Assembly: GCA_026388545.1 (NCBI GenBank)
Contig: JAPLJS010000058.1
Location: 1-58,700, forward strand
Direction of reading: 5' to 3'
From: Deltaproteobacteria bacterium
GTDB lineage: Bacteria > Desulfobacterota > Syntrophia > Syntrophales > UBA2185
Length of the DNA: 58,700 bases
Shown: positions 32,450 through 41,900 of the stretch, piece after piece
How positions within the stretch are numbered: the stretch's first letter is position 1
Layout: each line of letters begins with the position of its first letter
The notes under the pieces: generated by a model
Seen by the model: only the letters and a program-made list of their open reading frames with translations
Told to the model about the DNA's origin: nothing
The model's database searches: none
Made by a program: the position numbers and the translations under genes

Positions 32450-34585
32450 ATGATACGAACCAGAAAAACCACCGACCAGCCTCAGACCACCGCCCAGTCC
32501 CTCGGCAGCCTTCTCAAGACCGCCCGCGACATCATGCGCAAGGACAAAGGACTGAACGGCGATCTCGACCGCCTGCCGATGCTTACCTGGATCATGTTTC
32601 TCAAGTTCCTCGATGATCTGGAGATTCAGCGCGAGGAAGAAGCGGCCCTTGCCAGGAAGAAATTCCGCCCGGCCATCGAACCGCCTTACCGCTGGCGCGA
32701 CTGGGCAGCCAGGCCCCAGGGCGTCACCGGCGATGAACTATTAGCCTTTATCAATCAGGAGGAATGCACCCGCCCCGACGGCAGCAAAGGCCCTGGCCTC
32801 TTTGCGTATCTCCGTAAACTCACCAGCGCCACCGGCGACGACCGCCGCGATGTGATCGCCACCGTCTTTTCCGGTGTCCAGAACCGCATGGTCAGCGGCT
32901 ATCTCCTGCGTGATGTCATCAACAAGGTTGCCGGCATCCATTTCACCGCCACGAGCGAGCTGCACACCCTGGGCGCCCTCTACGAAACGATGCTCCGCGA
33001 GATGCGCGACGCTGCCGGCGACTCCGGCGAGTTCTACACACCCCGCGCTGTCGTACGTTTCATGGTGGCCGTCACGGACCCGCAACTCGCTGAAACGGTT
33101 CTCGATCCCGCATCCGGCACCGGCGGTTTTCTTGTCGAAGCGCTCAGCCATCTTTCCAGACAGGTCAAGACCGTCGCCGATCATCGGACCTTGCAGGAAC
33201 GAACGCTTTTGGGCTGCGAACCCAAGCCCCTGCCGTATCTCCTGTGCCAGATGGACCTGCTGCTGCACGGCCTCGACGCCCCACGAATCGACCCTGGCAA
33301 CGCCCTGCGCTTCAAGCTCACAGAAATTGGCGAGAAGGACCGGGTGGACGTGATCGTAACCAATCCACCCTTCGGCGGTGAGGAGGAAAAAGGCATTCAG
33401 GGGAACTTTCCCGACGACAAGCAAACCGCAGAAACGGCGCTCCTTTTCCTGCAACTCATCATGCGGAAACTGCGGCGCCGACCCACATCGGCAGATCGAT
33501 CCGCCAGGGCCGCCGTGGTCGTCCCGGAAAGTGTGATGAGTGACAAAGGAGTGGCTGCGAGGATCAGGGAAGAGCTGATTTGCGATTTCAATCTTCACAC
33601 GGTCGTGAGACTGCCTAAAGGTGTATTCGAACCTTACTCCGATATCCAAACTAATCTGCTGTTCTTCGATCGTTCTGGAACAAATGAGGGTGTTTGGTTT
33701 TTTGAACACGAAGTTCCTATTGAACGGCGCAATATGCAAAATCCTTGTTACACCCAGAGCATTCCCCTTCGTTTTGAAGAATTACAGCCTATCCTTGACT
33801 GGTGGCAAAGGCGCGAAAGCAGCGCTGCCAGTTGGTATGTGGAGAAAAAGAAGGTTGTTGAAGCCGGATATACCTTTGATTTCCGAAACCCTAGAAAACA
33901 AGCGGGGCAGTCAACCACTGTGCAGCAAATTATTTCCAATCTCGAAGGCCCGCTGGGGCGAGCGGTCGATCTGCTTGGCAATGTGGAGAAGAATGTCAAT
34001 AGTGAGCAACCAATCATTTCAAGTAATTCGGAAAAGAAACCCTTGAGTTTATTTTTAGTACGAACACGCGAGGAAGCGAAACTGGAGGACTCGGTGGTTT
34101 ACAAGCAGATCACAGTCAGGCTTTACGGTAAAGGAGCAGTACTCCGTAAGACTCTTCTTGGCGTTGAAATAAAAACCCGGCCACAGTTTGTCGCGCGGGC
34201 TGGACAGCTCATTATGAGCAGGATAGATGCACGAAACGGAGCATTTGCCATCGTTCCAATTGAACTTGACGGTGCTGTGGTCACACAAGATTTTCCTCTT
34301 TTTAACGTGAACCGTGATGTTGTCTATCCTGAGTTCCTTGCATTTTTACTGCGCTCAAATACATTTCTTGAGGCATGTAAACGCGCAAGCAGGGGCACTA
34401 CAAACCGTAAGCGTTTGAAGGAGGAGTTTTTCTTGGAGGAGGTTGTTCCGCTTCCTGGAAAAACTTTACAGACTTCTATTATAAAGCTCGTATCCCTTTT
34501 GGAATTGGTTCAACGAGAGATTGCTTCTGCAGGAATCGTGTTAGAAAAAGCGATTCCTGGCCTCGCGAACTTCATGTTTAGATGA
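32450..34585 (+). CDS. hsdM: Type I DNA methyltransferase: HsdM fused to a half HsdS
   Basis: This 711-residue protein: residues 1-490 are HsdM, with an N-terminal helical domain (LDRLPMLTWIMFLKFLDDLE), SAM motif DPASGTGGF (near 219) and catalytic NPPFGG (near 305), an N6-adenine methyltransferase signature. Residues about 500-711 look like a single target-recognition domain plus helix of HsdS (RPQFVARAGQLIMSRIDARN, a downstream VVPLPG segment, and a C-terminal LLELVQREIASAG helix). With only one half-S per polypeptide, dimerisation would give a palindrome-like bipartite site. Since hsdR is broken, this may act as a solitary methylase. Confidence 0.85.
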   Translation: MIRTRKTTDQPQTTAQSLGSLLKTARDIMRKDKGLNGDLDRLPMLTWIMFLKFLDDLEIQREEEAALARKKFRPAIEPPYRWRDWAARPQGVTGDELLAFINQEECTRPDGSKGPGLFAYLRKLTSATGDDRRDVIATVFSGVQNRMVSGYLLRDVINKVAGIHFTATSELHTLGALYETMLREMRDAAGDSGEFYTPRAVVRFMVAVTDPQLAETVLDPASGTGGFLVEALSHLSRQVKTVADHRTLQERTLLGCEPKPLPYLLCQMDLLLHGLDAPRIDPGNALRFKLTEIGEKDRVDVIVTNPPFGGEEEKGIQGNFPDDKQTAETALLFLQLIMRKLRRRPTSADRSARAAVVVPESVMSDKGVAARIREELICDFNLHTVVRLPKGVFEPYSDIQTNLLFFDRSGTNEGVWFFEHEVPIERRNMQNPCYTQSIPLRFEELQPILDWWQRRESSAASWYVEKKKVVEAGYTFDFRNPRKQAGQSTTVQQIISNLEGPLGRAVDLLGNVEKNVNSEQPIISSNSEKKPLSLFLVRTREEAKLEDSVVYKQITVRLYGKGAVLRKTLLGVEIKTRPQFVARAGQLIMSRIDARNGAFAIVPIELDGAVVTQDFPLFNVNRDVVYPEFLAFLLRSNTFLEACKRASRGTTNRKRLKEEFFLEEVVPLPGKTLQTSIIKLVSLLELVQREIASAGIVLEKAIPGLANFMFR

Positions 34586-35243
34586 GATATCCCAGTGAGT
34601 TGCTACCACCCATAACGATAGGTATTGCATCATCTAAAGGCCACTGATGGAACTTATTGCCAGCATCCTCGACAAGAGTACCGCATCGCCGAGATTGTCG
34701 GGAGGATCAAGGCACTTCTGGTGAAAAGGCCGTGAAAGAATTTCGTCATGTAATATTTTGTATCAGACACCGGAAGTCACCGTAAAGCTGACGAAATCAG
34801 TTTGTGCAAATTTTGCATAAACTGCCTGTTGGATAACAGAGAAACAAATGAACGAGTTTTCGTTGCGGAGCGTAATGTGATTTCCAAAAATTTAAGAAAC
34901 ATCTTCGCCTCCAGCTATTTGGACGAAGATAGTAAAGTGCAAAAAATGCACATTCCCAGATTCGGACTACCCAACTGCCGAGGAGTCCTCGGTAGCGCAA
35001 CAAGGAATCCTGACCAGATGAGAACATTTTGCCGGGTATTGCGAATTCCGCAAACACTGTCTGCGGAATTCGTGCCGAGATATATGCTATGAGAGCGGAG
35101 AAGGGGAGAATCAAGCACTTGTAAGCCAAGACCGCCGCCGTTACTCGACGCCCTCCTGCCTGCCCTCCTCGATAGAGCTTTCAAAGGGGAACTATGACAA
35201 TTACAACCAAAGGAACCATTCCCATCACTTTTTTCTGTTTGTC
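34586..35243. other. Non-coding spacer with a perfect hairpin
   Basis: No gene is supported in this stretch. A frame near 34650-34733 reads EYRIAEIVGRIKALLVKRP and stops, possibly debris of the restriction locus. A perfect 11-bp stem CGAATTCCGCA/TGCGGAATTCG lies at 35042-35072 with a 9-nt loop. ATTTCGTCA and TGACGAAAT (about 34740-34797) form a second, weaker inverted repeat. Confidence 0.4.
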
Positions 35244-35244
35244 T

Positions 35245-35287
35245 TATAATGCACAAAATATAGTTGACAATAGTTGACACATGTGTC
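35245..35287 (+). promoter_or_regulatory. Promoter and operator region of the XRE-ImmA gene
   Basis: TATAAT at 35245-35250 (weak -35). Just downstream are two perfect tandem copies of ATAGTTGACA (35260-35279) and a perfect palindrome GACACATGTGTC (35276-35287), ending 6 bp before the first ATG. A classic position for autorepression by the encoded helix-turn-helix protein. Confidence 0.55.
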
Positions 35288-35293
35288 TATGGT

Positions 35294-36433
35294 ATGATTA
35301 TGAAAACTCGTAAACTTAACATAGTGAAAGTTGTAGAATGCGCCGAACGAAAGGGATTGAGTCAGTCCAAGCTGGCAGATAACCTTGACGTTTCGAGAGA
35401 AACCGTGTCGCAATGGTTCAAGGGTGAAAAATTCCCGCGCCCGGACAAGCTATTGAAGCTGTCCATGGCGCTGGGGATGAGTTATAACGAGATTGTCTCA
35501 ACCTCTCCCTCTGCAAATGAACCAATTGTGGCATTCAGAAAAAAGGGCAGTCACAAGATCACGGATCAATATCTTGAGGAAGCCCGCGACACAGGGCGGA
35601 CCCTATCGGATATTGTACCGTATCTTCCATTTGATAACCTTTCCCAGCCTAAAACATTGATCCGCCCCCGGCAGGATTATTCTTATATGCAGCAGGTAAC
35701 AACAAAAATAAGAAAGCAGATCGGAAAAGCTCCAAAAGAATCAATCGAGTTTGAAGAACTTATAAATATTTTCAATGACCTAAACGCTGTCATTATTCCC
35801 GTACTGTGGGGAAGTAAAGACAGGCATGAAAACGCGCTCCATATCTATTTGCCGGAGTCAATGACGACGTGGATATATCTGAATCTGGACTGTAAATTAC
35901 ATGATTTCAAATTCTGGATGGCGCATGAACTGGGGCACGTCCTTGCGCCTCAGTTGCGCGAAGATGAGGGAGAAGATTTTGCCGATGCGTTTGCGGGAGC
36001 GCTGCTCGTTCCCGAGGAAATTGCTTCAAGCGAATACCCATACCTGAGAAGGACAGATCAAATTCCTCTTCAACTAAATCATATAAAATCAGTGGCCGAA
36101 AAATTGCGCGTTTCCCCGCTAACGGTTTATTTGGAAATCAATAAATATGCCGCACAGAGTAAACTTCCGATTATTGATTTGGAAAAGAATCGGGAAATAT
36201 ACAAGGCAAACACCAACTTCAATAAGACATTCAAAACCACAAGTGAATTTCTTTTTGATGATGAGGTTCCCGATTCAGATCAATATATCCTATCCGCCAC
36301 GGAGCATTTCGGTAGTCCTTTTTTTAGTTCCCTCAAAGCATATGTGAAGGAAAACAGGAAACCGGCGAGCTTTGTCCAGAGCGTCCTTAGAATGTCCTTG
36401 CTTGATGCCAGGAATATTTATGAGGCGCTCTAA
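35294..36433 (+). CDS. XRE-family regulator with ImmA/IrrE metallopeptidase domain
   Basis: Protein of about 379 residues. An N-terminal helix-turn-helix (about 10-65; LSQSKLADNLDVSRETVSQW) joins an ImmA/IrrE-type zinc peptidase domain with the HExxH motif MAHELGHVLAP (about 215) and a downstream E/D-rich EDEGEDFADAFAGALLVP. Such proteins (COG2856) act as antitoxins or as regulators cleaved or activated by stress, as with IrrE and phage ImmA. The start is ATG at 35294 or 35300, no strong ribosome site. Its stop is 2 bp before the PIN-like gene, giving a two-gene toxin-antitoxin-like cassette. Confidence 0.85.
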   Translation: MIMKTRKLNIVKVVECAERKGLSQSKLADNLDVSRETVSQWFKGEKFPRPDKLLKLSMALGMSYNEIVSTSPSANEPIVAFRKKGSHKITDQYLEEARDTGRTLSDIVPYLPFDNLSQPKTLIRPRQDYSYMQQVTTKIRKQIGKAPKESIEFEELINIFNDLNAVIIPVLWGSKDRHENALHIYLPESMTTWIYLNLDCKLHDFKFWMAHELGHVLAPQLREDEGEDFADAFAGALLVPEEIASSEYPYLRRTDQIPLQLNHIKSVAEKLRVSPLTVYLEINKYAAQSKLPIIDLEKNREIYKANTNFNKTFKTTSEFLFDDEVPDSDQYILSATEHFGSPFFSSLKAYVKENRKPASFVQSVLRMSLLDARNIYEAL

Positions 36434-36435
36434 GC

Positions 36436-36999
36436 ATGCCTCAGTCAAAGATTCTGATAGACTCCAATGCTTATTTTCGTCTGGCCCAAAGCATTCGTCC
36501 CCTTCTTCAGGTTGAATTTGGAAAAGAGAAATATTGCCTTTATGTGATCAAGGGGCTTCAGGAAGAATACGAGAAGAATCCAAGACTCAAGAATACTTTC
36601 TATTGGGTGAATGAGCCTGAATACAAGAAGAATCGGGACTGTAGGCTGAACATTCCGAGAAAGAGCCAACAGCAGATAACACGAGTCCATGATTTCATTA
36701 AGAACCATGCCAAATATTCATATCCGGGACTTTCAAAGGTGGATATCACAGCCTTAGCTCATGCCTATGTGCTGGATATACCAATCGTTACGGACGACTC
36801 CGACATGCTGGATTTGGCCGTAGAGTTCAACATCAAGACATTGAAGACGCTGGAACTGCTGAAACTGATGCTGGATTGCCGTCGGATAGATATCACCATT
36901 GTGAGACAAATTGCATCATATTGGATTTATGATGACGATAAACCCAAATCATTTGCAACGGATTATAAAAAACTGTTTAAAGAACCACCGCCAAGATAA
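36436..36999 (+). CDS. PIN-like domain protein (probable toxin, DUF4411-like)
   Basis: This 187-residue protein: ILIDSNAYFRLAQ near the N terminus supplies the first PIN-like aspartate; KVDITALAHAYVLDIPIVTDDSDMLDLA (about 102-128) carries further acidic residues (D104, D120, D121) typical of a PIN nuclease core. It is likely an endoribonuclease toxin partner of the XRE-ImmA protein, because the genes are separated by only 2 bp and this gene order recurs in genomes as I recall it. The exact family assignment is tentative. Confidence 0.7.
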   Translation: MPQSKILIDSNAYFRLAQSIRPLLQVEFGKEKYCLYVIKGLQEEYEKNPRLKNTFYWVNEPEYKKNRDCRLNIPRKSQQQITRVHDFIKNHAKYSYPGLSKVDITALAHAYVLDIPIVTDDSDMLDLAVEFNIKTLKTLELLKLMLDCRRIDITIVRQIASYWIYDDDKPKSFATDYKKLFKEPPPR

Positions 37000-37018
37000 A
37001 CTGAAACAATTGAAAACG

Positions 37019-37063
37019 ATGAAGATTCTCCACACATCCGACTACCACCTTGCTGAGGTGTAA
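37019..37063 (+). pseudogene. Fragment duplicating the 5-prime end of sbcD
   Basis: ATG at 37019 encodes MKILHTSDYHLAEV and then TAA. The first 8 codons are the same protein sequence as intact SbcD (37619), and the DNA is nearly identical over about 28 bp. It is a broken duplicate 600 bp upstream of the real gene, with the orphan antitoxin lying between the two. Confidence 0.7.
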
Positions 37064-37130
37064 GAATTTCCTGTCAAGAAAAAGCTGGTATGGTGACTCC
37101 AAATTCTAAAATTCTCCACTAAATAAATAT

Positions 37131-37164
37131 TTGCATATTTTATATATTGTACGTTATAATGTAC
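37131..37164 (+). promoter_or_regulatory. Promoter/operator of the Phd-like antitoxin gene
   Basis: TTGCAT (37131-37136), 18-bp spacer, TATAAT (37155-37160). The -10 box is embedded in the palindrome GTACGTTATAATGTAC (37149-37164), the usual arrangement for antitoxin autorepression. Confidence 0.6.
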
Positions 37165-37188
37165 GAAATAGTTTATACGAGGTGCCAT

Positions 37189-37470
37189 ATGCAAAGAATA
37201 AAAATTGATCAAGATATCAGACCAATGTCGGAGGTCAGAACGGGGATCGCCTCCTTTCTCAAACAAGTACGTGATACCAAAAGACCTCTCATCATTACAC
37301 AACATGGTAAAAGCGTAGCCGTCTTAGTTGACGTAGGCGAATACGAAGCCATGCAAGAAAAAGTAGAACTCCTCCAGGATATTCAAACATCAATTAGTCA
37401 GTTAGAAAGCGGCGCTGGAATCGAAAATAATGATGCAAAAGCAGTTTTGCTGAAACTGATTTCGAAATGA
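37189..37470 (+). CDS. Phd/YefM-family antitoxin (orphan)
   Basis: This 93-residue protein: DIRPMSEVRTGIASFLKQVR followed by KRPLIITQHGKSVAVLVDVGEYE is the Phd/YefM N-terminal DNA-binding fold; the C-terminal 35 residues would be the toxin-binding tail. The start at 37189 is preceded by CGAGGTG. No complete toxin follows: a 16-codon frame overlaps the stop by ATGA and ends at once. It may act alone or inhibit a toxin encoded elsewhere. Confidence 0.82.
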   Translation: MQRIKIDQDIRPMSEVRTGIASFLKQVRDTKRPLIITQHGKSVAVLVDVGEYEAMQEKVELLQDIQTSISQLESGAGIENNDAKAVLLKLISK

Positions 37471-37517
37471 GAGTAATTGGGAAGCAGATTTTACCGGTAG
37501 ACGACATTTCGACATAA
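37467..37517 (+). pseudogene. Truncated reading frame at the toxin position
   Basis: ATG at 37467 overlaps the antitoxin stop and encodes MRVIGKQILPVDDIST before TAA. The MRVI start and ATGA overlap are what one expects for a RelE/ParE-type toxin, but nothing after it matches such a toxin. The remaining spacer to 37618 is featureless. Confidence 0.3.
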
Positions 37518-37618
37518 CCACTTGTGCGGACGTCTGATAGTCGCCGCACAGTTCATCTATTACTCTCTTTCGATTCGTAAGTGCGCCACGAGGCTACACA
37601 AGAGATGAAAGGAAATAC

Positions 37619-38848
37619 ATGAAGATTCTGCACACATCCGACTGGCACATTGGCCGCGCGCTTTATGGCCGCAAGCGATACGAGGAGTTCGAAGCTTTCC
37701 TGAACTGGCTGGCTGGGCTTATTGAGGACGAAAACATCGATGTACTGCTTGTGGCGGGGGACGTGTTCGACAACAGCACGCCAAGCAACTATGTACAGAC
37801 GTTGTATTACCGTTTCTTGAACCGTGTGGCGGCCGCTTCACACCGTCATATGGTTGTCACGGCAGGAAATCATGATTCGCCGTCTTTTTTAAATGCCCCC
37901 AGGGAACTCCTGAAATTTTTGAACATCCATGTTGTTGGCTGCGCATCCGATTCTCCTGAAGATGAACTGATTGTGCTATCCGGGCCGGATCATGAGCCAC
38001 GGCTTATTGTCTGCGCCATCCCCTATCTCAGAGACCGCGATATCCGCACCGCCGAGGCAGGTGAAAGCCTTGAGGACAAGGAGAGGAAAATCATTGAAGG
38101 TATCAGGGATCATTACCGGATGGTGTATGAAGTGGCCGAACGGAAACGCGCCATGTTGAAAAAGTCTGTTCCGATTGTCGCTATGGGGCATCTTTTCACC
38201 GCAGGCGGCCAAACCGTTGACGGCGATGGGGTGCGTGAACTGTATATCGGCTCCCTTTTACAGGTCAGAACAGATGTGTTTCCCGAACATATCGACTACC
38301 TTGCATTGGGGCATCTTCATATCCCTCAAACGGTGGGCGGTTCAGATTTCATACGCTATGCGGGCTCGCCTCTGCCCATTGGCTTCGGAGAAGCAAGACA
38401 GGAAAAGAGCGTCGTTCTTGTTGAATTTTCGGGTAATGCACCTACTGTAACAATTGTGCCGGTACCCAGGTTCCAGGAACTGAAAACCCTGCAAGGGGAT
38501 TGGCCAACCATCGCTCGCAATATCGAAGAACTGAAGTCCGGAGAGAGCAATGCCTGGCTGGAAATAGTATATGAAGGAGATGAGATAGCCGGCGATTTGC
38601 GAGAGCGATTGGATGAGGCAATCGCAGGTACCGGCATAGAGATCCTCCGTGTTAAGAATAACCGGGTGCTGGAACGCGCTATGAGCGGGATGGATGCTAA
38701 AGAAACGCTCGATGATCTGGACACGACGGACGTATTCAAACGCTGCCTTGAATCGCATGAAGTCCCGGAGGATCAGCGTCCGGAGCTTTTGAGCGCATAT
38801 CAGGAAATCATCGTTTCAATGAATGAAGCGGACCAGATGGCGGAATAG
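37619..38848 (+). CDS. sbcD: Exonuclease subunit SbcD
   Basis: This 409-residue calcineurin-like phosphoesterase of the Mre11/SbcD family: MKILHTSDWHIGRAL (D8, H10), VAGDVFDNSTPSN (D at about 49), TAGNHDSP (about 81-88), MGHLF and LGHLHIPQ metal-binding histidines. Manganese-dependent nuclease that, with SbcC, opens hairpins and processes double-strand ends. GAAAGGAAATAC precedes the ATG. Forms an operon with sbcC, 77 bp away, with a MITE-like hairpin in between. Confidence 0.95.
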   Translation: MKILHTSDWHIGRALYGRKRYEEFEAFLNWLAGLIEDENIDVLLVAGDVFDNSTPSNYVQTLYYRFLNRVAAASHRHMVVTAGNHDSPSFLNAPRELLKFLNIHVVGCASDSPEDELIVLSGPDHEPRLIVCAIPYLRDRDIRTAEAGESLEDKERKIIEGIRDHYRMVYEVAERKRAMLKKSVPIVAMGHLFTAGGQTVDGDGVRELYIGSLLQVRTDVFPEHIDYLALGHLHIPQTVGGSDFIRYAGSPLPIGFGEARQEKSVVLVEFSGNAPTVTIVPVPRFQELKTLQGDWPTIARNIEELKSGESNAWLEIVYEGDEIAGDLRERLDEAIAGTGIEILRVKNNRVLERAMSGMDAKETLDDLDTTDVFKRCLESHEVPEDQRPELLSAYQEIIVSMNEADQMAE

Positions 38849-38857
38849 TATATCGTT

Positions 38858-38902
38858 AACCCCCTCCCCTCAATCCCCTCCCACCCAGGGAGGGGAAGTT
38901 TC
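38858..38902. repeat. C-rich hairpin repeat between sbcD and sbcC
   Basis: AACCCCCTCCCCTCAATCCC followed by CCTCCCACCCAGGGAGGGG resembles the interior of the MITE at 1129-1275. It folds as a strong hairpin in the sbcDC transcript. Terminal repeats are absent. Confidence 0.5.
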
Positions 38903-38925
38903 TTAGGAGCATTGGAGAACATGGC

Positions 38926-41900
38926 ATGAGAATACTTGGTGTTCGGTTCAAGAACCTGAATTCACTCACGGGCGAATGGCATGTTGATTTCACCCACCCG
39001 GACTATTCATCTAATGGCATATTCGCAATCACAGGCCCTACGGGCTCAGGAAAGACGACCATCATGGACGCTATCTGTCTTGGGCTTTACGGCAGGACGC
39101 CCCGCCTGGATAAGGTTACGAAAAGCAGCAATGAGATCATGTCGCGTCAGACAGGTGAATGTTTTGCCGAGGTTACATTTGAGACGCAGAAGGGCCGTTA
39201 CCGTTGCCACTGGAGCCAGTATCGCGCCCGGAAAAGATCCGATGGAGCATTACAACAGGCAAAGCATGAAATAGCCGATGCAGATTCCGGGGCAGTTCTG
39301 GAATCAAAAATAAACCAGGTGGGTGAATTCATCGAGAAGGCCACGGGTATGGATTTTGAGCGCTTCACCCGTTCGATGCTTCTTGCTCAGGGGGGATTCG
39401 CGGTATTTCTGCAAGCCCCGCCGAATGACCGGGCTCCTATCCTTGAACAGATTACCGGCACCGAGATCTACAGCCGGATATCTGTGAAGGTTCACGAGCG
39501 GCGTACAGAAGAACGGGATAAACTTGAAATATTGCAGGCCGAGCTGAAAGGAATCCAGGTTTTAAACGAAGATGAAGAAAGGGAGCTGCAATCCGGCCTG
39601 AAAGAAAAGCAAGGCCGGGAGAAGGAACTTGCCGGAAAAATGAACGACATACGCAAGTCCATAGCCTGGCTCGATGGGATGGTTGCCCTTGAGAAAGATC
39701 TGGGTGAACTGGATAAGAAGCAGCAGGATTTCGAGAAGCGCCGGCAGGAGTTTGATCCGGAATCAAAAAAGCTGGAAAAATCCCGCAAGGCCCTCAGTCT
39801 TGAAGGAGATTACAGAGGTATCGTTGCCGTGCGTGTCCAACAGGAAGCTGAGACAAAGGAACTTGACGGCGCAATCGCAGTGTTTCCCGAAAAAGATAAA
39901 TCCCGTGCGGATGCGGTTGCCATAAAACAGAGCGCAGAGACCCTGCTTGCCGAGGCACGAACCAGGCAGACGTCTGAAGCGGCTGTCATCAAAAAGGTAC
40001 GCGACTTTGATGCCAGGCTGAGTGAGCAGAAAAGGCAGGTTGAGGAGAAGGATAAGGCGATAGGGGAGATCAAGAAGCAGGGGAACGCCTATAAAAGCCA
40101 AATCGAAAATGGTGAACAGGAACTGAAGAAGACCCAGACTGCCCTGGAAGCCGTCCATAATTACCAGGCAAAACACGCTGCCGATGCAGCGCTGCTTACC
40201 AACCTTGCCGCAATCGACAGGGGATATGCTTTGCTTCGCGATAATGAAGCAAAGCATACCAAGGCATGCAAAGAGCTTTTCACGGCAACTGGGGAAAAAG
40301 AGTTTGCCCTGGCCTCACGCACCAAGATAGAGGCCGATCATGAAAAATCGCTCCAGGAATATGAGAAAGGACAAAGCGAACTTAAGCGCCTGACTGATGA
40401 AATCACGGCCATTCTCAAGAGACGTGAAATCAGCCAGTGGCGTCATGATACAGATGCCCTTAAAGGCCGCGAGCGTCTTTTGATTCAGACAGGCGAAACC
40501 ATTGCCCGGATTGATAAGACACACACTGCACTGGAGGGCCTGAAATCGAGTATTGAAACATTAAAAACCGGCAATGTGAAACTTTTAGATGAGATAAAAT
40601 CCTGCGCCGATAAAAAAGCGCTTCTGGAAAAAGATATTACAACCCTTGAAACACAGGTGTCACTCCTCAACCGTATCCGTAACCTTGAGGAAGAAAGGAA
40701 ACGGCTTGAAGACGGCAAGCCATGCCCGCTGTGCGGCGCTCCCGATCATCCCTATGCACAGGGGAATGTCCCTGAGTTGAACGAGGCTGAGGCTGGGCTG
40801 AAAAAAACGAAGAGCGAATTCAAAAAAGTGTCTGAGAAACTGGAAAAGATGAAAGCCGACCAGGCCAAGACGGAAGCGGAAATTCAGCATGCGGAAAAAG
40901 GGATGGTAGAGAAAAAGGCAGCCATGGCTACAGACGAAAAGCAATGCTCAGAAGCTATGTTGATGCTGAATATCAAGGAAGCCCTGTACGAGCGATCCGT
41001 GAAAGTGCGTGAAGATATGGTGAACACTCAGGCGAAAATTGCCGAAACATCCGGTATTATCGCCATTGCCGAAGAGAATAGCAAAAAGGAGAAGTCGGCG
41101 CAAACTTCCCTGGAAAAAATAAGGGAGAAGTTTGACAACTCAGGCAAGGCTTTACAGGACGCCAGACACAAACTGGAGACGGCCGGCCATACGCATGAGC
41201 GGCTGATCAAAGATTGCGCCGCCCTGGCGGCAGATACTCAAAATGCCCGTACTGCTGCCCTTAAGGATGTTGAACCCTTCGGAGTCAGCCAGATTCCATT
41301 AGACAGTCTCGACGCCATACTGAAAGACCTCACCGCGCGGAAGGATACATGGCAGACAAAGAGTAATGAAAAAACCGCCCAGGAGAAAAAGATCGATGAA
41401 CTGAAAGCCGATATCGGGAAATACAATGCCTTGTTGGGTAACCTCAAAGAAGATCTGGCGACAAGACGCAAAGATCATGACGATCTGAAGATGGCGTATG
41501 AAGCCCTGAGCGCTTCACGACGGGAACTCTTCGGAGAGAAAAACGCTGATCAGGAGGAAAAACATCTGGTGGACGCCGTGGATAAGGCGGGTAAAGCTTT
41601 TGAAAAAGCGCGCGAAGAATATGGACAAATTGAAAAAGAGATCAGCGCTCTGAAAGAGAAAATAGATTTATTGAAAATAAAAACAGGAAATCGGGTAAAG
41701 GAACTGGTGCAGGCCGAACAGAAACTGACGGAGCGGATCAAAGGGGCAGGATTCGAAGATGAGGCTGATTACCTGTCATCACGCCTGAGTGAAGAAGAGC
41801 GGGAACTCCTTGCTGACAAAGAGAAATCCCTGATCAAGGAAAAAACAGAACTTGACGCCCGCCGGAAGGACAGGTCGGAGGCGCTTGCATCTGAGAGAGA

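Noticed and set aside
32741-33739. A 332-codon open frame antisense to hsdM
   Set aside because: Shadow frame opposite conserved methyltransferase motifs; composition and residue pattern are not protein-like.
34797-35280. Overlapping frames on both strands between the methylase and the XRE-ImmA gene
   Set aside because: They have no ribosome sites and no recognisable family, and include a perfect palindrome that would be odd in coding DNA.
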